This document shows, in pieces, positions 25,710 through 34,547 of a stretch of 64,000 bases of DNA. The notes beneath the pieces are model-generated. The model was given only the letters and a program-made list of their open reading frames with translations, was not told where the DNA came from and did not search any database. Location of the stretch: the NCBI GenBank assembly GCA_000720375.1, contig JOAA01000005.1, positions 62,001 through 126,000 of the forward strand. Direction: 5' to 3'. Origin of the DNA: Rhodococcus rhodnii. Its GTDB lineage: Bacteria > Actinomycetota > Actinomycetes > Mycobacteriales > Pseudonocardiaceae. Position numbers and translations under genes: made by a program. The first letter of the stretch is position 1, and each line of letters begins with the position of its first letter.

Positions 25710-27074
25710 TCACGGCGCGTTGGGCGGGGCCCCGCGTTCGGCGGGCACGGGTGGCGGTTTCTCCGGCGAAGTCATCCGCAACAAGTAACCCCACGCGCCT
25801 TCACGATCAGCAAGCCTGGCCTCGGCGTCATCCCGAGGCTCGCGAATCGCCCAGCCCCGCGGCCAGATCGACAAGCTCCGGTCGACGTCCACCCGCACCC
25901 GGCCACCGTCGAGCATCGCGGTCGTGGCGAACCAGGCCTCGGTGAAGTCGACGTTCCCACCGAACCGGGCGGCACGGAGATCCGCGTTGCGCGTGAAGTA
26001 AGCGCCACGGAAGCTGCAATGTGCGGCGAAGTACGCACCCAGTGCCTCGACATGAGCCCCAAACCGGACGCCGTTGAACGAGGCGTCCTTGGAGAACGTC
26101 GATCCGCTGAAATCGGTCTCCGCGGCGAACCAGGCACCGGCGAACTCGCTGCGGCCGACGAACATCACCGTGCGGAATCCGCCGAGTGCGTTGAACGCCG
26201 CCTGCGAGAAGTCCGCCATGCCCGCGAACACGACCTTGGTGAACAGTGCTTCACCGGTGAACTTCGCGCTGCCGAAGTCCACGTCGCCTGCGAATCCCGC
26301 GCCGGTGAAGTCGACGCGGCCGGCGAACCAGGTGTTGCGGAAATCCGCGCGGCGGCTGACGAACCGGGCGTTGTAGAACCGGGCGTCGCTGGCGAACTGC
26401 GTGCCGGTGAAGGAGATCTCGCCGGCGAAGTGCGCGCGGTCGAACGTGCCCAGCCGCACCCGGCATTCGCTGAGCCGGAAGTCGATCAAGGTCGCGCCGG
26501 ACAGGTCGAGGTCGATGTCCGGCCAGAACAGGTCCTGCTCCGCCGGCCGCAGGTGCCCGGCCAGAATCCGCTGCGCGGCCACGCGGACACCGCGTTCGGC
26601 CACGTCGCCGACGCTGTCACCGGCCTGTTCGGGCGGTGCGTACGGCATTCTTAAGTACGAACAGACCACGTTCACGACGGTCTGCCGGTACTGCGGGTCG
26701 ATCTGCGCCAGCCGCTCGAGCGCGTAGAGCCCGGCAAGGCGCACCGGCGCCTTCTCGGACCCGAGTTGGTCGGCCGCACGGGCGTACGCGTCGGAGCCGC
26801 GACGTTCAGTGACGTCGAACTCACGGGCGGCTGCGGACTGTGACAGCCGCCAGACGTGCCATCCGGCGATCATGAGCGCGACCACGAAGCCGGTCAGCAG
26901 GCCCAGAACCACCGCTGTGCGCACCGAATCCAGGGCCGGACTGCCGGTCAGCAGGAAGACCACGACGGCGATCGCGGTCACGCCGAGCACGGGTGCAACG
27001 ACGACCGCCGCTGCTCGCCACCAGGACCACGGGGTGCGTTCCATGCCCGTGATGGTGTCGTAACGGCCGGTCAT
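25710..27074 (-). CDS. Membrane-anchored pentapeptide-repeat protein
   Basis: 454 residues. Two membrane segments (about 20-42 and 53-72), a helical soluble region (about 90-170, LGSEKAPVRLAGLYALERLAQ) and a long pentapeptide-repeat region (about 185-410) with A(D/S)Fxx-type units, expected to form a right-handed square beta-helix. The LAGLYALERLA block precedes pentapeptide repeats in many actinobacterial membrane proteins. Function unknown; inner-leaflet scaffold is a guess. An alternative start is the ATG at 27044 before ERTPW. Confidence 0.85.
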   Translation of the reverse strand: MTGRYDTITGMERTPWSWWRAAAVVVAPVLGVTAIAVVVFLLTGSPALDSVRTAVVLGLLTGFVVALMIAGWHVWRLSQSAAAREFDVTERRGSDAYARAADQLGSEKAPVRLAGLYALERLAQIDPQYRQTVVNVVCSYLRMPYAPPEQAGDSVGDVAERGVRVAAQRILAGHLRPAEQDLFWPDIDLDLSGATLIDFRLSECRVRLGTFDRAHFAGEISFTGTQFASDARFYNARFVSRRADFRNTWFAGRVDFTGAGFAGDVDFGSAKFTGEALFTKVVFAGMADFSQAAFNALGGFRTVMFVGRSEFAGAWFAAETDFSGSTFSKDASFNGVRFGAHVEALGAYFAAHCSFRGAYFTRNADLRAARFGGNVDFTEAWFATTAMLDGGRVRVDVDRSLSIWPRGWAIREPRDDAEARLADREGAWGYLLRMTSPEKPPPVPAERGAPPNAP

Positions 27075-27095
27075 TCACCACATCGGGTGCACGGG

Positions 27096-27758
27096 TCAGG
27101 CCGAACGGATGCTGACCCCGACGTGATCGCGGGCCCATTCGTTGAGCGGCCGCAGCTCGCGCCACGCCTTGCGCACGCGCGTGAAGCACTCGCGTTCGTG
27201 CAGGAAGTCGGCGGGTTCCCAGGTGCGGGCGGCGTACAGCGACTTGTGCTTGAGCAGCTCGATCCGCGGGTGATCGGCGTCATAGCCCTTCGGTTTGGTC
27301 TTCAGCCGCTCACCCAGGATCTCCCAGCCGGACCGGCGCAGCTTGTTCACCATCTGCTCGAACGCGGGCCCGTGCACATCCTCGGCGATGGTGGCGCGGA
27401 ACCGGGCGATCTGGTCCGCTTCGAGGTGGAAGCAGCCGCCGCCGACCCGCAGGCCCGCGGGACTGATCTCGACGTAGTAGGCGCCGCCGCCGCGGCCCTG
27501 CTCGATCACGCCGCCACAGTGGGTCTTGTACGGCGACTTGTCCTTGGCGAACCGGACGTCGCGGTACGGCCGGAACACCTTGGCGGTGCCGAAATCGGTG
27601 GCGAACTCGGTCGAGAGCTCGGCGAGCAGAGCCTCCATCGGTGCTTTCACGTCGTTGGCGTAGACGTCCTTGTTGTCTTCCCAGAACGCCTTGGAGTTGT
27701 CCGCCACCAGGCCGTCGTAGAAGTCGATGGCGTGCTCGCCGAACCCGGAGAACTTCAT
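27096..27758 (-). CDS. DUF2461 (TIGR02453) family protein
   Basis: 220 residues. Family hallmarks: DFYDGLVADNSKAFWEDNKDVY near the start, RPYRDVRFAKDKSPYKTH, the glycine-rich AYYVEISPAGLRVGGG and a C-terminal ARTWEPADFL. No enzymatic function is established for the family. The start at ATG 27758 puts KFSGF first, as in homologues; the longer frame to 27821 would overlap the divergent gene at 27801. Confidence 0.88.
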   Translation of the reverse strand: MKFSGFGEHAIDFYDGLVADNSKAFWEDNKDVYANDVKAPMEALLAELSTEFATDFGTAKVFRPYRDVRFAKDKSPYKTHCGGVIEQGRGGGAYYVEISPAGLRVGGGCFHLEADQIARFRATIAEDVHGPAFEQMVNKLRRSGWEILGERLKTKPKGYDADHPRIELLKHKSLYAARTWEPADFLHERECFTRVRKAWRELRPLNEWARDHVGVSIRSA

Positions 27759-27800
27759 GGTCTGGGAGACTAGTTCGCACCTGGTCGGCAGAATGTCCGG

Positions 27801-28493
27801 GTGTCCGACGAGCCGTTCCACAGCCGCCTGATCAGGCAGTCATGGCGTCTGCCGGTAATCGCGGTGACCACGGTGATGGCCGTTTTCGCCTGGGAGGAAC
27901 CGGTTGTCGCCGTGTTCGGCGCGCTGCCCATCGTGATCTGGTGCCTGTTGCCCGCGCGGTCGGCACGCAACGGGCTGATCACCAGCCTGGTCCTGTTGGT
28001 GCCGGTGACGGTTGTCCTGTTGCCGCGTGCGCTGGGCTGGCAGGACCGGTGGGTGCCTTCGGTTTTCGAGGTGTACCTGTTCCTGCCGATTCTCACCGCG
28101 TTGATCTGGGCCATGGCCACACGCGGCGAACGGTCCTGCCTGCGTGCCGTCGGGTTCACTGCTTTTGTGGTGGTGGGGTTCATCGGAGCCGCGATCAGTG
28201 CGATCGGTTACGCGGAAGGCGGAATCGCACGCGACGAACAGGGGTTTCCAATCCCCACGGATCTGCGCGTCGTCTCGGACACCTCAGGGTGCGGTTCCCG
28301 ATGCCTGCACACCGTGACAGTCGCGGGAGACCGCGCGGCCGATCGGATACGTGACCACCTCCGCTCGCGCGGCTACACCGACTCGGGACGTTTCGACACG
28401 GAAATGTGCCGGGTCACCGGACTCATCTTGCCGTACAAGGTGTGCAAGGCGGTGAGCGAGACGTCGCCGACCGAGGCGATAGTGGAGTGGTAG
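27801..28493 (+). CDS. Membrane protein, first of three tandem paralogues
   Basis: 230 residues, GTG start. Four to five membrane segments in the first 135 residues (EEPVVAVFGALP, WVPSVFEVYLFLPILTAL), then a soluble C-terminal domain with CGSRCLHTVTVAGDRAADRIRDHL and a C-terminal LPYKVCKAV motif before SPTEAIVEW. Conserved Cys pairs suggest disulfides in the extracytoplasmic domain. Family not recognised; the next two genes are homologues. Confidence 0.75.
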   Translation: MSDEPFHSRLIRQSWRLPVIAVTTVMAVFAWEEPVVAVFGALPIVIWCLLPARSARNGLITSLVLLVPVTVVLLPRALGWQDRWVPSVFEVYLFLPILTALIWAMATRGERSCLRAVGFTAFVVVGFIGAAISAIGYAEGGIARDEQGFPIPTDLRVVSDTSGCGSRCLHTVTVAGDRAADRIRDHLRSRGYTDSGRFDTEMCRVTGLILPYKVCKAVSETSPTEAIVEW

Positions 28494-28516
28494 GCCTGCT
28501 TCGGCACAATGGCCCG

Positions 28517-29209
28517 ATGTCTGGGGATCATGATCTTGCCGGTGTGGCGTTCCGCGACCGATGGAAAGCGAACTGGTGGCGCTGGGCGTTGATCGCCGTG
28601 TCGCTGGCGATGGCCGTGTTGTCCTGGCGTGAACCTGTTGTGGCAGTCTTCGCGGCAGTGCCCGTGCTGATCTGGTGGAGTGGTCCGCAGGCAGCCAAAC
28701 AAGGCGCTGTCGTGCTCGCGATCACGGCGTGGATCCTGATGCCGCGCGTACTGGGACTGTCCGGCAATTGGGTCCCTTCGGTCTACGAGGTGTGCCTGTT
28801 CCTGCCGATCATCACGGCCTTGGTGTTCGGATTCGCCCGAGGGAAGGGATGTCTGAGCGCGGCCGGGCTTTCCGCGTTCGCTGTCGTTGGGCTTCTCACC
28901 GCCGGATACACCATGGTCATGCACTCCGAAGGTGACACTGGCAACGAAGGCGTGCGGCCAGGTCCGTCCGGGCTGGAGATCGCCGAAGGCGAGAAGGAAT
29001 GCGGTTCAGGCGGTTGCACGCAAGCGCTGCGAGTCACCGGAGACCACGCGGCTGAGCGAATGCGCGAGCACCTGTCCTCGCTGGGTTTCGACCGCCGGCC
29101 GGGAAGTTCGGGGCTGTGCCGGGTACATGGCCTGTTGATTCCCTACAAGGTGTGCGCCGGCGTCAAGGAGATCTCACCGACCACTGCCGAGGTGTCCTGG
29201 TCGATCTAG
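28517..29209 (+). CDS. Membrane protein, second tandem paralogue
   Basis: 230 residues with the same plan as its neighbours: membrane segments (REPVVAVFAAVPVLIWW, WVPSVYEVCLFLPIITAL), then CGSGGCTQALRVTGDHAAERMREHL and LIPYKVCAGVKEISPTTAEVSW. ATG at 28517 inside the block TCGGCACAATGGCC ... TGTCTG, which recurs before the third copy, so the duplicated unit includes the 5' region. The frame upstream to 28406 overlaps the first paralogue and is not used. Confidence 0.78.
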   Translation: MSGDHDLAGVAFRDRWKANWWRWALIAVSLAMAVLSWREPVVAVFAAVPVLIWWSGPQAAKQGAVVLAITAWILMPRVLGLSGNWVPSVYEVCLFLPIITALVFGFARGKGCLSAAGLSAFAVVGLLTAGYTMVMHSEGDTGNEGVRPGPSGLEIAEGEKECGSGGCTQALRVTGDHAAERMREHLSSLGFDRRPGSSGLCRVHGLLIPYKVCAGVKEISPTTAEVSWSI

Positions 29210-29266
29210 CGTCCCGGCATTCCTGGAGCAAGGTGTTGCTACAGAACTGATCGGCACAATGGCCGG

Positions 29267-29983
29267 GTGTCTGACGAGTCGGCGGTTGTGCCGTTACAAG
29301 AACGCCTGAGCCGGAACCTATGGCGTGTATTGCTGATCGCGGTGACCGTCGCGATGGCCGCTTTCGCTTGGCACGACCCGGTTGTCGCCGTGTTCGGCGC
29401 TGCTCCCGTGCTGGTCTGGTGCCTTGGCATGGCGCGGACCGAGCAGGCCGGGCTGGTCTACGGCGTGATCCTGGTGGCGCTCGCCGCGTGGATTCTGCTG
29501 CCGCGTGACCTGGGCCTGTCCGGCAATTGGGTTCCTTCGGTCTTCGAGGTGTGCCTGTTCCTGCCGGTCGTCAGCGCGTTGATCTGCGCCTTGGGCTTAC
29601 GGGCGCAACGGTCGGGCGGATGTGCTGGCGCCGTCGGACTGGCAGCGTTGATCGTCGTCGGGTTCCTCATGGCCGGGTCCACCGTGCTCGACTACGCCGA
29701 GGGGTACACCCGCAACGAAGGGGTATGGCCAGGTCCTTCAGGTTTACGGGTCGTCGAACGTGAGGCGGGGTGCGGCTCCGGCGGCTGCACCCGAACCATG
29801 GAAGCCACCGGAGACCGCGCTGCGGAGCGGATGCGTGACTACCTGGACTCGCGTGGCTTCACCGCTCCCGGGTACAACAAGGAGTGGACATGCCGGATCG
29901 ACGGGCTCCTGTTGGAGTACAAGGTGTGTGCCGGTATCAAGGAGATCTCACCGACCACTGTCCAGGTTTCCTGGTTGATCTAG
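29267..29983 (+). CDS. Membrane protein, third tandem paralogue
   Basis: 238 residues, GTG start. Closest to copy 2: HDPVVAVFGAAPVLVWC, LGLSGNWVPSVFEVCLFLP, CGSGGCTRTMEATGDRAAERMRDYL, LLEYKVCAGIKEISPTTVQVSW. The shared C-terminus (YKVCAG, KEISPTT, VSW) is the most conserved part of all three and is likely the functional core. The 3' end overlaps the convergent GNAT gene by 4 bp. Confidence 0.78.
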   Translation: MSDESAVVPLQERLSRNLWRVLLIAVTVAMAAFAWHDPVVAVFGAAPVLVWCLGMARTEQAGLVYGVILVALAAWILLPRDLGLSGNWVPSVFEVCLFLPVVSALICALGLRAQRSGGCAGAVGLAALIVVGFLMAGSTVLDYAEGYTRNEGVWPGPSGLRVVEREAGCGSGGCTRTMEATGDRAAERMRDYLDSRGFTAPGYNKEWTCRIDGLLLEYKVCAGIKEISPTTVQVSWLI

Positions 29984-30549
29984 CCTGCCCGCCACATCGG
30001 GTACATCCGTGCGTCCGGGTCCGGATCGAACGGTGTCCCGATGTGTTCGAAGCCATGTCGTTGATACAACGGGATGCTGAGCTGCGAACTGGCTTCCAGA
30101 TACGCGGGCATGTCGCCGAGTGCCGACAAGTCGTGGGCGAGCAGGTCGCCGCCGATGCCGTGCCGTTGGCGGTCCGGGTGCACCGCGATGAACTGCAGGT
30201 GCCGGTGTTCGCCGCGATCCGGGTGGTGCTCGGCCATCAGCTCGGACAAGTGCGCGAACCGCTTGGCTTCCTCGTCGGTCAGCATGTCGAACAACGACAT
30301 CACGTCTTCTTCGTCGTCGTCACCGCTGGGGAACCAGACTGTGGCGGCGAGTCCGTCTTCCCGCAACGAGATCCAACCGCCGGATTCGAGCGCGAGCCAG
30401 GCGAACGTCCGAAAGAACGACGGTTGGACGGCCCTGCGGCGATCGTTGTCGGGAAACAGCCAGATGCTCACCGGGTCGGCGTGGAACGCCGCGGCCAACA
30501 GCTCCCCGACATCCGGTAAGTCTTCGGTTGTGGCCGTGCGAACGGTCAA
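29980..30549 (-). CDS. GNAT-family N-acetyltransferase coupled to the permease
   Basis: 189 residues with the GNAT core (about 110-160): HLQFIAVHPDRQRHGIGGDLL, whose RQRHGIGG is the acetyl-CoA-binding loop, and YLEASSQLSIPLYQRHGFEHIG near the C-terminus. It uses a TTG start overlapping the permease stop (TTGA), so it is translated by re-initiation. Substrate unknown; coupling to an APC permease suggests an imported amine or amino acid. Confidence 0.85.
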   Translation of the reverse strand: MTVRTATTEDLPDVGELLAAAFHADPVSIWLFPDNDRRRAVQPSFFRTFAWLALESGGWISLREDGLAATVWFPSGDDDEEDVMSLFDMLTDEEAKRFAHLSELMAEHHPDRGEHRHLQFIAVHPDRQRHGIGGDLLAHDLSALGDMPAYLEASSQLSIPLYQRHGFEHIGTPFDPDPDARMYPMWRAG

Positions 30550-31991
30550 TGGATGCCCCCAATGCCCCCGACTTTGGCGTACACAGCAGGTTTGCTGTTG
30601 CGCAACACCACACTACGCACAAAGCCGGCAATCGCGGCGAGCACCAGCAGCCCCGGCAGGATCCAGCGCAATGGCGAGTCCTTTTCCGTGCCCACAAGGA
30701 CATCGAAGTTCGCCAGGATCAAGAAGAGAATCGCGGTCAGCAGAACCGTGGCCAGCGCGGGCGCGATCACCCGCTGCCACACGGTTTCCGGCCCGCCTCG
30801 GCCGCGGAAGAACATGATCACCGAGAGGGACACCATGATCATGATCATGACGACCCCGGTCGACGCGGTCACGCCGAGCCAGGTGAAGAGTTCGAAAATC
30901 GGTTCCCGGCCGGCGATCGCGAATCCGCTCACCACGATCAACGCGGTCACCGACTGGGCCAGCGATCCGACGATCGGGGAACCGTTGCGCCGGTTCGTCC
31001 GGCCGAGCGCGTCCGGCAGCACGCCTTCCCGGCCCAGCGCGAAGAAGTACCGGGCGACCGCGTTGTGAAAGCTCAGCAGTGAGGCGAACTGGCTTGTCAG
31101 GAACAGGACGTAGGCGACGTCGGTGACCGTCGAGCCGAGATGCCGGCCGCTGATCCCGAAGAACACGCCGGGCCCGTTCAGCGTTGCCTGCTCCACGATC
31201 TGCGATGGCCCGACACCGACCGCCATGGCCAGCGAAGACACCGCGTACAGGCCCGCCGTCAGTCCAATTGCGACATACGTGGCCCGTGCCACCGTCCGTG
31301 CCGGATCGCGAGTTTCCTCGCCGTACGTTGCGGCTCCCTCGAAACCGGTGAACACCGCGACGGAGAACGCGAACACCGCGCCGACTCCTGCCACGAACAG
31401 GTTGCCGGGATCCAGCGGCGCCAGCGAGTTGCCTTCCGCCGGGTTGAGCAGGCCGGCCAGATCGATCACGACGATCGTCGCGCACTCCAGGACCAGCACG
31501 ACGCCGAGCACCTTGGCGTTCAGATCGACCCGCATCGCCCCCAGCACGCCGACCACCAGGAGGATCGCCAGCCCCCACAGCCACCACGGGGTGTCGATAC
31601 CGGCTTTCTGCTTCAGGAAGTCCGCGACCGACCAGCCGAACAGGCCGTACACGCCGATCTGGATGCAGTTGTAGGCCACCACCGCCACGAACGAGACCGC
31701 GACTCCTGCCGGTCTGCCGATTCCGTTCGCCACATATGGATAGAACGCGCCCGCGTTCGTGATGTGTTTGCTCATCACGCCGTAACCGACGGTGAACAAC
31801 GCCAGAATCGGTGCGAGTATGACGAACGCGACTGGCACGCCGATGATTCCAGTGATCGCGTAGGTGGTCGAGATACCGCCGGCGATCGCATACAACGGTC
31901 CGGACGCGGCGACCACGAAGAAGACGATCTGTATGACACCCAACCTGGGTTTGGCGAGACGACGCGTGAAGTTCGACGCCGAGGTCACCAT
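30546..31991 (-). CDS. APC-superfamily amino acid permease
   Basis: 481 residues with about 12 membrane segments. The N-terminal IQIVFFVVAASGPLYAIAGG and the segment FTGFEGAATYGEETRDPARTVARAT are typical of APC (YjeH/PuuP-type) permeases, which import amino acids or amines in symport with protons. AGGAGG lies 12 nt before the ATG at 31991. It heads a two-gene operon with the GNAT gene; its 109-bp upstream region is shared with the divergent GPP34 gene. Confidence 0.9.
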   Translation of the reverse strand: MVTSASNFTRRLAKPRLGVIQIVFFVVAASGPLYAIAGGISTTYAITGIIGVPVAFVILAPILALFTVGYGVMSKHITNAGAFYPYVANGIGRPAGVAVSFVAVVAYNCIQIGVYGLFGWSVADFLKQKAGIDTPWWLWGLAILLVVGVLGAMRVDLNAKVLGVVLVLECATIVVIDLAGLLNPAEGNSLAPLDPGNLFVAGVGAVFAFSVAVFTGFEGAATYGEETRDPARTVARATYVAIGLTAGLYAVSSLAMAVGVGPSQIVEQATLNGPGVFFGISGRHLGSTVTDVAYVLFLTSQFASLLSFHNAVARYFFALGREGVLPDALGRTNRRNGSPIVGSLAQSVTALIVVSGFAIAGREPIFELFTWLGVTASTGVVMIMIMVSLSVIMFFRGRGGPETVWQRVIAPALATVLLTAILFLILANFDVLVGTEKDSPLRWILPGLLVLAAIAGFVRSVVLRNSKPAVYAKVGGIGGIH

Positions 31992-32100
31992 GATTTGGTT
32001 GTCCTCCTGCCGGATTGGACACGACGCCGCGGAAGTATAGGATCAAGTACTGCGGTTATCCATTGGTTCGGTGTGAATTCTTTCCATACCAGGAGTCCAG

Positions 32101-32748
32101 GTGCGCCTGAACGGCCTGTCGCTGTGCGAATCGTTGTTCTTCCTAGGTCATGACCCGTTCACCGGGAAAGCCAGAATCCGTGGTGGCTTGCTCGACATCG
32201 GTCTATCTGCGGCGATACTCGCGGATTTGTTGTTCGACGAAAGGATCACGCTCGACCACGGATCAGTCGTGTTGATCAGCCGTTACGCCACCGGCGAGCC
32301 GATTGCCGACCGGATGCTGGCGCGCCTGCTCGCCGAAACGGAGCAGCACGGTATCCGCGATTGGGTGGAACACCTGGCCGACGGGATCTTCGATATCGTG
32401 GTCGAGAATCTCACAGTGCGGGAACTGGTTACTCCAGTCGAGAAACGTGGGATGTTCAAGCATTCCCTGCACTACCAACCGGCTGATCTTCGTATCGCGT
32501 CGAGTCCACGTGCGTCGATCAGATCGGCGATGCTTGGTACATCACGGTGTGACCTGCCGGTGGCGACCCTCGCATTGATCGCGTGGACGGTCGGGCTTGA
32601 CGATATCTGTGAGCCCGAATTGTCGCGTAAACAAATCATGGACTGGGTCGATCGGGTGAAAAGTGTGATCGTTCAGCCGTTCCGGGGATTGATCTCCGGG
32701 ACCGACGCGGCTGTCGCGGCAGCCGTGTACGGCGGCAACAGGAGCTGA
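32101..32748 (+). CDS. GPP34/GOLPH3-like protein
   Basis: 215 residues. The pattern LSLCESLFFLGHDPFTGKARIRGGLLDIGLSAAILADLL at the start, RITLDHGSVVLI and GMFKHSLHYQPAD in the middle, and GLDDICEPELSRKQIMDWV at the end matches the GPP34 family. Its eukaryotic members bind phosphatidylinositol 4-phosphate at the Golgi; actinobacteria have many copies of unknown function, possibly phosphoinositide or phospholipid binding. GTG start. Divergent from the amino acid permease. Confidence 0.88.
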   Translation: MRLNGLSLCESLFFLGHDPFTGKARIRGGLLDIGLSAAILADLLFDERITLDHGSVVLISRYATGEPIADRMLARLLAETEQHGIRDWVEHLADGIFDIVVENLTVRELVTPVEKRGMFKHSLHYQPADLRIASSPRASIRSAMLGTSRCDLPVATLALIAWTVGLDDICEPELSRKQIMDWVDRVKSVIVQPFRGLISGTDAAVAAAVYGGNRS

Positions 32749-32763
32749 CCGAACGCCTGTCGC

Positions 32764-33777
32764 TCAGGCGGCGATGACCCGCCGGACTTCGGCCCGTAGT
32801 CCTTTGAGGCGCTCGCGGTCGCGGGACACGAACACCGCGTTGGACAGCACCACGATGAATCGGCCCGTACCGGGTGAGAGGTACAGGCTGGTTCCCGTGA
32901 AGCCGTGGTGATACGCGACGTCCTTCTCCGGGATGACAACCCAGCCGAGGCCCCGGCGAGTCGAACCGTCGGTCGCGTGCACCTTGAAGCTTTCCTGTGC
33001 GTACGCGTCCACCTTGGCCCATTCGACTGTGGCGCGGGCGAAGACGGCCAAGTCGTCCACAGTGGAGAAGACACCGGCATGTCCGGCCACGCCGCCCATC
33101 AACGCGGCGCTTTCGTCGTGCACGACGCCCCAGGCGGGCCTGGCACCAACAAGCCTTCGTTCGGTCGGGGCGACGTCGATGCCGGCGGGCAGTGGGCCGT
33201 ATGTGGTGCTGTCCATCCCCCATGGCCGCCAGAACCGTTCCCGGGCAAGGGCGTCCAGCCCTTCGCCGTGGATGCGCTCAAGGACGAGGCCGAGCAGGAT
33301 GAAGCCGCGGTTGATGTATTTGAGGCGTTCGCCAGGCTGGGCTTCCAGGTCTTCGCCGATGATGAGTTCGGCGAGGTCCGTGCCGGTGCCGAGGTACTCG
33401 TCGAAGCGGGTCGTCGACCGCAATCCAGTGGTGTGGCTGAGGATCTGCCGGGCAGTGATGGCCGATCCGGGGCCGGTCAACGAGCCGAGGTAGCTGCTCA
33501 CCGGTTTGTCAAGGTGCAGATCGCGATCACGCACAGCGCGCCCGGCGAGCGCCCAGGTTGTCACGATTTTCGTCAGTGAGGCCACGTCATAGCGAGTGGT
33601 CGCGGTCGGCGGTACCTCGGCAAGTCCGGTGGCCACCACTCCCGTGGACACAACCCGTGCGTCTTCCCGGGTTCCCACGATCGCTATCGCACCTGGCGCG
33701 GCGCCGCTGGCGACGAACCTTGTCACGGCATCGCTCAGCCGGCTCGCGCTCGCCTCCAGCCAGTCCACTTCGGACAC
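32764..33777 (-). CDS. Serine hydrolase of the beta-lactamase/PBP-C family
   Basis: 337 residues without signal peptide. The SxxK motif is Ser67-Leu-Thr-Lys70 (DVASLTK), the YxN motif is in YINRGF, and HHGFTGTS stands for the third (KTG/HxG) motif. Such proteins are carboxypeptidases or esterases rather than true beta-lactamases. The absence of a signal suggests a cytoplasmic esterase role. The gene is divergent from the HAD gene with about 60 bp between them and ends 15 bp from the convergent GPP34 gene. GTG start. Confidence 0.88.
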   Translation of the reverse strand: MSEVDWLEASASRLSDAVTRFVASGAAPGAIAIVGTREDARVVSTGVVATGLAEVPPTATTRYDVASLTKIVTTWALAGRAVRDRDLHLDKPVSSYLGSLTGPGSAITARQILSHTTGLRSTTRFDEYLGTGTDLAELIIGEDLEAQPGERLKYINRGFILLGLVLERIHGEGLDALARERFWRPWGMDSTTYGPLPAGIDVAPTERRLVGARPAWGVVHDESAALMGGVAGHAGVFSTVDDLAVFARATVEWAKVDAYAQESFKVHATDGSTRRGLGWVVIPEKDVAYHHGFTGTSLYLSPGTGRFIVVLSNAVFVSRDRERLKGLRAEVRRVIAA

Positions 33778-33839
33778 AGGATCGTCACCCCCAGTCGACT
33801 TTAGCGACGTCCACGGTACCTGTCCATCCGGTAGGTTCG

Positions 33840-34547
33840 ATGGACATGCGACGGATTACCACAGTTCTGTTGGATGTCGGCGGTGTGTTGTTGCTTCCGT
33901 CCTCCGACGTCATGCGGGCCGCGATCGGCCATTCGGGCATCGACACCACCGATGAGCAGCTGCGCCGTGCGCACTACGCGGCGACCGCCGCGACAGACGC
34001 CAACGGCGGCCCAGACCAGTTCGAGGTTTACAGACGGACATTCGCCAAGGCATGCGGTGTACCCGCCGAGTTCGAAGACGCCGTGCACGACCTGCTCGCG
34101 GGACAATTCACCGGCTACACGTGGGAACGCGTCGCGCCCTACGCCAAGGAAGGACTCGAACTGCTGCTCGCCAAAGGGTTCCGGGTGGGCATCGTGTCGA
34201 ATTCGGTGGGGACGATCAAGGAAATGCTCGCCACCGCCGAAATCTGTCAGGTCGGCGGCGGGCCCTGCGCGGCCGTCGAAATGATCATCGACTCCCAGAT
34301 CGTCGGCGTCAGAAAACCCGATCCGCGGATCTTCCACATCGCACTCGGCGAGATGGGTGCCGACGCCGCGGAAACCGCCTACGTCGGCGACACCGCACGG
34401 GCCGATGTCGACGGTGCCCGTGCTGCCGGACTGTGGCCGATTCACATCGACCCGTACGGCGATTGCCCCGATCCGGCCGGGGATCACGACCACCTCGACC
34501 GGTTCGACCGGCTCTGCGATCTGCTCACGTCCCGGTCAGGTGAGTGA
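33840..34547 (+). CDS. HAD-family hydrolase
   Basis: 235 residues, subclass IA. Motif I is DVGGVL with nucleophile Asp12 but Gly in place of the second Asp; motif II is IVSNSVGT; motif III is the Lys in GVRKPDP; motif IV is VGDTARADVDGARAAG. A phosphatase or dehalogenase-like role is expected. The lost second Asp (general acid) occurs in a known subset of HAD proteins and argues against ordinary phosphatase chemistry. Start ATG at 33840 or the ATG at 33846. The 3' end overlaps the convergent lyase gene by 23 bp. Confidence 0.87.
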   Translation: MDMRRITTVLLDVGGVLLLPSSDVMRAAIGHSGIDTTDEQLRRAHYAATAATDANGGPDQFEVYRRTFAKACGVPAEFEDAVHDLLAGQFTGYTWERVAPYAKEGLELLLAKGFRVGIVSNSVGTIKEMLATAEICQVGGGPCAAVEMIIDSQIVGVRKPDPRIFHIALGEMGADAAETAYVGDTARADVDGARAAGLWPIHIDPYGDCPDPAGDHDHLDRFDRLCDLLTSRSGE

